This document shows positions 33,877 to 35,679 of a stretch of 35,679 nucleotides of DNA, one piece after another. The stretch covers positions 1 to 35,679 of the forward strand of contig MGUU01000026.1 of NCBI GenBank assembly GCA_001800135.1, written 5' to 3'. Below the pieces are notes generated by a model that made no database searches, had not been told where the DNA came from, and saw only the letters and a program-made list of their open reading frames with translations. Numbering within the stretch: position 1 is the first letter of the stretch; the number at the start of each line of letters is the position of its first letter. Origin of the DNA: Elusimicrobia bacterium RIFCSPLOWO2_02_FULL_39_32 (GTDB lineage: Bacteria; Elusimicrobiota; Elusimicrobia; 2-02-FULL-39-32). The position numbers and the translations under genes are program-made.

Positions 33877-35136
33877 ATGAACCCTGCATCTTCTGTAAAT
33901 GGCCAAAACCAGAACAGCGCCCGAATCCTATTACTTGATGATGATCCAAATATCCTCCACTTTCTTTTAAGAGCTCTTTTTAAGCAGGGCTATACTGTAC
34001 AAGCTGTGGACCAGCCTACCAAAGCCTTAGACCTTCTTGCGCGCAATCGTTTTGATTTAGTGATTACAGATTTAAAAATGCCGGAAATGGATGGCATTGT
34101 TTTTCTTAAACGAATTAAAGAATCTTCCCCAACTACAGAAGTAATTCTAATGACAGCTTTTGCAACTGTAGAAACTGCTTTGGAGGCGATGAAATTAGGG
34201 GCTTTTGATTTTTTGGTAAAACCTTTTAATTTAGAAGAACTTACGCAAGCTGTGCAAAGAGCTTTGCGCTATCTTTCCACTCGCAATGACCTAAACCAAT
34301 TTAAAGATTTAGATCGGATAAAAAATGAGTTCTTAAGCAATGTAACGCATGAATTGCGCTCCCCGCTTACTTCTATTAAGGCTTCCTCTAAGCTTCTCTT
34401 AGAAGAATTTAAAAATAAAGGAATGGATATTCCCCTTCATATTGTGCTGCAAATGCTTTCCATGATTGACAGAAATTCAAACAAGATGATTGGGCTGGTG
34501 GATGATCTTCTGGATACATTCCGATATCAAACCAATAAAATAACACTAAACAACATGCCTTTTTCAGTAGAAAAATTGATCGCAAAATGCGTGGAGGAAT
34601 TCTTGCTGCCTTGTCAGGAAAGAGGTTTGACTTTAAGCTGCCACATAGAAGGAGCCCTTCCAAATCTTACAGCAGATCCCATAGAAATAAGACAAGCAAT
34701 TTTAAACCTCCTGGGGAATTCCATGAAATTCACGCCTGAAGGAGGCAAAATTATTATAGGAGCCCAATTCAAAACCCAACATGGGAATGGCGAAGAGAAA
34801 TACGCTGAAAAAATAGAAGAAAAAGAGATGATTGAAATTTTTGTAGAAGACACGGGGGTTGGGATCCCTCAAGAAGAGCAGGAAAAAATCTTTGAGAAAT
34901 TCTATCAAGTGGACGGCTCTATTAGGCGCAAACAAACTGGGATTGGACTGGGACTAAGCCTCACAAAATCCATTGTGGAAGCCCACCATGGAAAAATTAA
35001 ATTAGAATCCAGCCCTGGAAAAGGCAGCATCTTTTACATGCAGTTTCCATTGAAGAATGGTTATTCACAATCCTATCAAATGCACGGTTCTAAAAACTCC
35101 AAAAGCGAAAAACCATCTTCCCTGACTGCTGCTTAA
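33877..35136 (+). CDS. Receiver-histidine kinase (REC-HisKA-HATPase)
   Basis: This 419-residue soluble protein has an N-terminal receiver (about 16-132; acidic LLLDDDPN, phospho-acceptor Asp65 in ITDLKMPEMDG, Thr93, Lys115) followed by a kinase with His158 in SNVTHELRSPLTS and ATP boxes ILNLLGNSMKFTP, VEDTGVGIPQEE and GIGLGLSLTKSI. I chose ATG 33877 because AAAGGAG sits just upstream; a GTG at 33850 in the same frame would start inside an inverted repeat. A receiver that controls its own kinase module suggests a middle step in a phosphorelay between the membrane kinase and a later output. No HPt domain is present. Confidence 0.92.
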   Translation: MNPASSVNGQNQNSARILLLDDDPNILHFLLRALFKQGYTVQAVDQPTKALDLLARNRFDLVITDLKMPEMDGIVFLKRIKESSPTTEVILMTAFATVETALEAMKLGAFDFLVKPFNLEELTQAVQRALRYLSTRNDLNQFKDLDRIKNEFLSNVTHELRSPLTSIKASSKLLLEEFKNKGMDIPLHIVLQMLSMIDRNSNKMIGLVDDLLDTFRYQTNKITLNNMPFSVEKLIAKCVEEFLLPCQERGLTLSCHIEGALPNLTADPIEIRQAILNLLGNSMKFTPEGGKIIIGAQFKTQHGNGEEKYAEKIEEKEMIEIFVEDTGVGIPQEEQEKIFEKFYQVDGSIRRKQTGIGLGLSLTKSIVEAHHGKIKLESSPGKGSIFYMQFPLKNGYSQSYQMHGSKNSKSEKPSSLTAA

Positions 35137-35148
35137 AGAGGAAAAATA

Positions 35149-35523
35149 ATGGCTCAGGCGATTAAAACAAAAAAAATAATGATTTTAGATGATAATGCAA
35201 ATGTGCTAAAAATTCTAAAAAGAATTTTAGAAAAAAAAGGGTATAAAATTGTAACCTTTGAGAGACCTTCTCACGCTTTAAAATACGCTTTAGAAGAACC
35301 CCTAGATTTAATCATTACAGATTTAAAAATGCCGGAAATGGATGGTCTTGAATTTTTAGTTCAAATGAAAACAAATTTCCCTCAACTTGAAATCATTATG
35401 ATGACTGCGTACGCCACAGTAGATTCCGCAGTAAGCGCCACAAAATGGGGAGCTTTTAATTACCTTAAAAAACCCTTTGAAGTTCAGAAACTCTACGAAA
35501 CCATAGCCCAAGCCCTGCACTAA
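35149..35523 (+). CDS. Single-domain response regulator
   Basis: This 124-residue protein is only a receiver: MILDDNAN acidic pocket, phospho-acceptor Asp58 in ITDLKMPEMDG, Thr86 in MMTAYATV and Lys108 in YLKKPF. The AYATVDSAV and GAFNYLKKPF segments resemble NtrC-class receivers, but no AAA+ or DNA-binding domain follows; the gene ends cleanly with TAA. It starts 12 bases after the kinase gene with a good AAAGAGG ribosome site. It may be a phosphate shuttle or sink. Thirty-two bases around the Asp are identical to the receiver of the upstream gene. Confidence 0.92.
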   Translation: MAQAIKTKKIMILDDNANVLKILKRILEKKGYKIVTFERPSHALKYALEEPLDLIITDLKMPEMDGLEFLVQMKTNFPQLEIIMMTAYATVDSAVSATKWGAFNYLKKPFEVQKLYETIAQALH

Positions 35524-35545
35524 AATTTCCCCTGCCTGGAAATTT
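35523..35545 (+). other. Hairpin after the last receiver gene
   Basis: AAATTTCC and GGAAATTT form a perfect 8-bp stem with a seven-base loop, starting at the last base of the stop codon. It could protect the 3' end or weakly stop transcription. No T-run follows, so it is not a standard intrinsic terminator. Confidence 0.4.
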
Positions 35546-35581
35546 AAGCAAAAAATCATGGTTGCAAAAGTATTGAGAGAG

Positions 35582-35679
35582 TGTTAAAACCCGACTTTGA
35601 CACTCGGGAGCGATTTTTGACCCCCTGCTCGACGGAGACCCCCTCTCCAAACCTAAAAACGTGGGTACACACACATGTT
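35582..35679 (+). mobile_element. Probable left end of an IS21-type element
   Basis: From 35582 the sequence reads TGTTAAAACCCGAC, then two similar motifs, CGACTTTGACAC (35592-35603) and GCGATTTTTGACCC (35610-35623). This arrangement of TGT terminus and spaced TTTGAC repeats resembles the multiple-repeat ends of IS21 elements. GAGTGTTAAA (35579-35588) and TTTGACACTC (35596-35605) are also near-perfect inverted copies. An ATG at 35675, 93 bases from the putative terminus, is where istA would be expected, but the window stops after five bases. The call rests on remembered end patterns. Confidence 0.4.

Overview
The window is AT-rich, almost wholly protein-coding DNA from a Gram-negative, aerobically respiring bacterium. 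It encodes an outer-membrane barrel protein with a signal peptide, a complete murB-ddl-ftsQAZ division block, a haem-copper cytochrome c oxidase, lipoproteins and histidine kinases. Having murB-ddl-ftsQ-ftsA-ftsZ-pgeF run straight into pheA-hisC-aroF-tyrA-aroA-cmk-plsC-rpsA recalls Omnitrophota-like and deltaproteobacterial-grade genomes. That placement is an inference from gene order only, and I cannot name a species. No rRNA, tRNA or CRISPR array was seen, and no gene-free stretch exceeds about 200 bases.

Left edge (1-530): the end of an insertion sequence with three spaced TGACA-type repeats and the first 13 codons of an outward-facing minus-strand ORF, then a small DUF2283 gene and what looks like the decayed 3' end of its usual partner.

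Plus-strand respiratory block (532-11674): a purple-acid-phosphatase-like metallophosphoesterase, a dihaem cytochrome c lipoprotein, haem A synthase (ctaA), oxidase subunits II, I, III and IV, a small membrane protein, haem O synthase (ctaB), a two-gene ABC-2 transporter, a SCO-DUF420 fusion and a thioredoxin-fold [2Fe-2S] ferredoxin. This joins electron delivery, haem A supply, CuA assembly and the oxidase in one run. A 127-base REPIN/MITE-like palindrome sits just before the SCO fusion. Subunit I lacks the usual K-channel lysine.

Minus-strand block (30140 down to 11652): about 18.5 kb of tightly packed, often overlapping genes for peptidoglycan precursors, division, aromatic amino acids, CMP kinase, phosphatidate synthesis and ribosomal protein S1. 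It ends with a TPR protein and a 967-residue protein combining a metallopeptidase-like domain, a beta-propeller and an Omp85-type barrel. rpsA has its own extended -10 promoter.

Right part (30290-35679, plus strand): bioA alone, then a signalling cluster of a six-TM GAF histidine kinase, a receiver-plus-kinase protein and a stand-alone receiver. Both kinase genes have promoters beginning TTGACAAAAAT. The window closes in what looks like the left end of an IS21-type element. Both edges therefore lie in insertion-sequence ends with transposases facing outward, as expected if the contig broke at repeated elements.

The best candidates for something new are the peptidase/propeller/Omp85 fusion with its coupled TPR partner, the SCO-DUF420 fusion beside an oxidase without the K-channel lysine, and the three-gene relay with a hairpin in the leader of its second gene.
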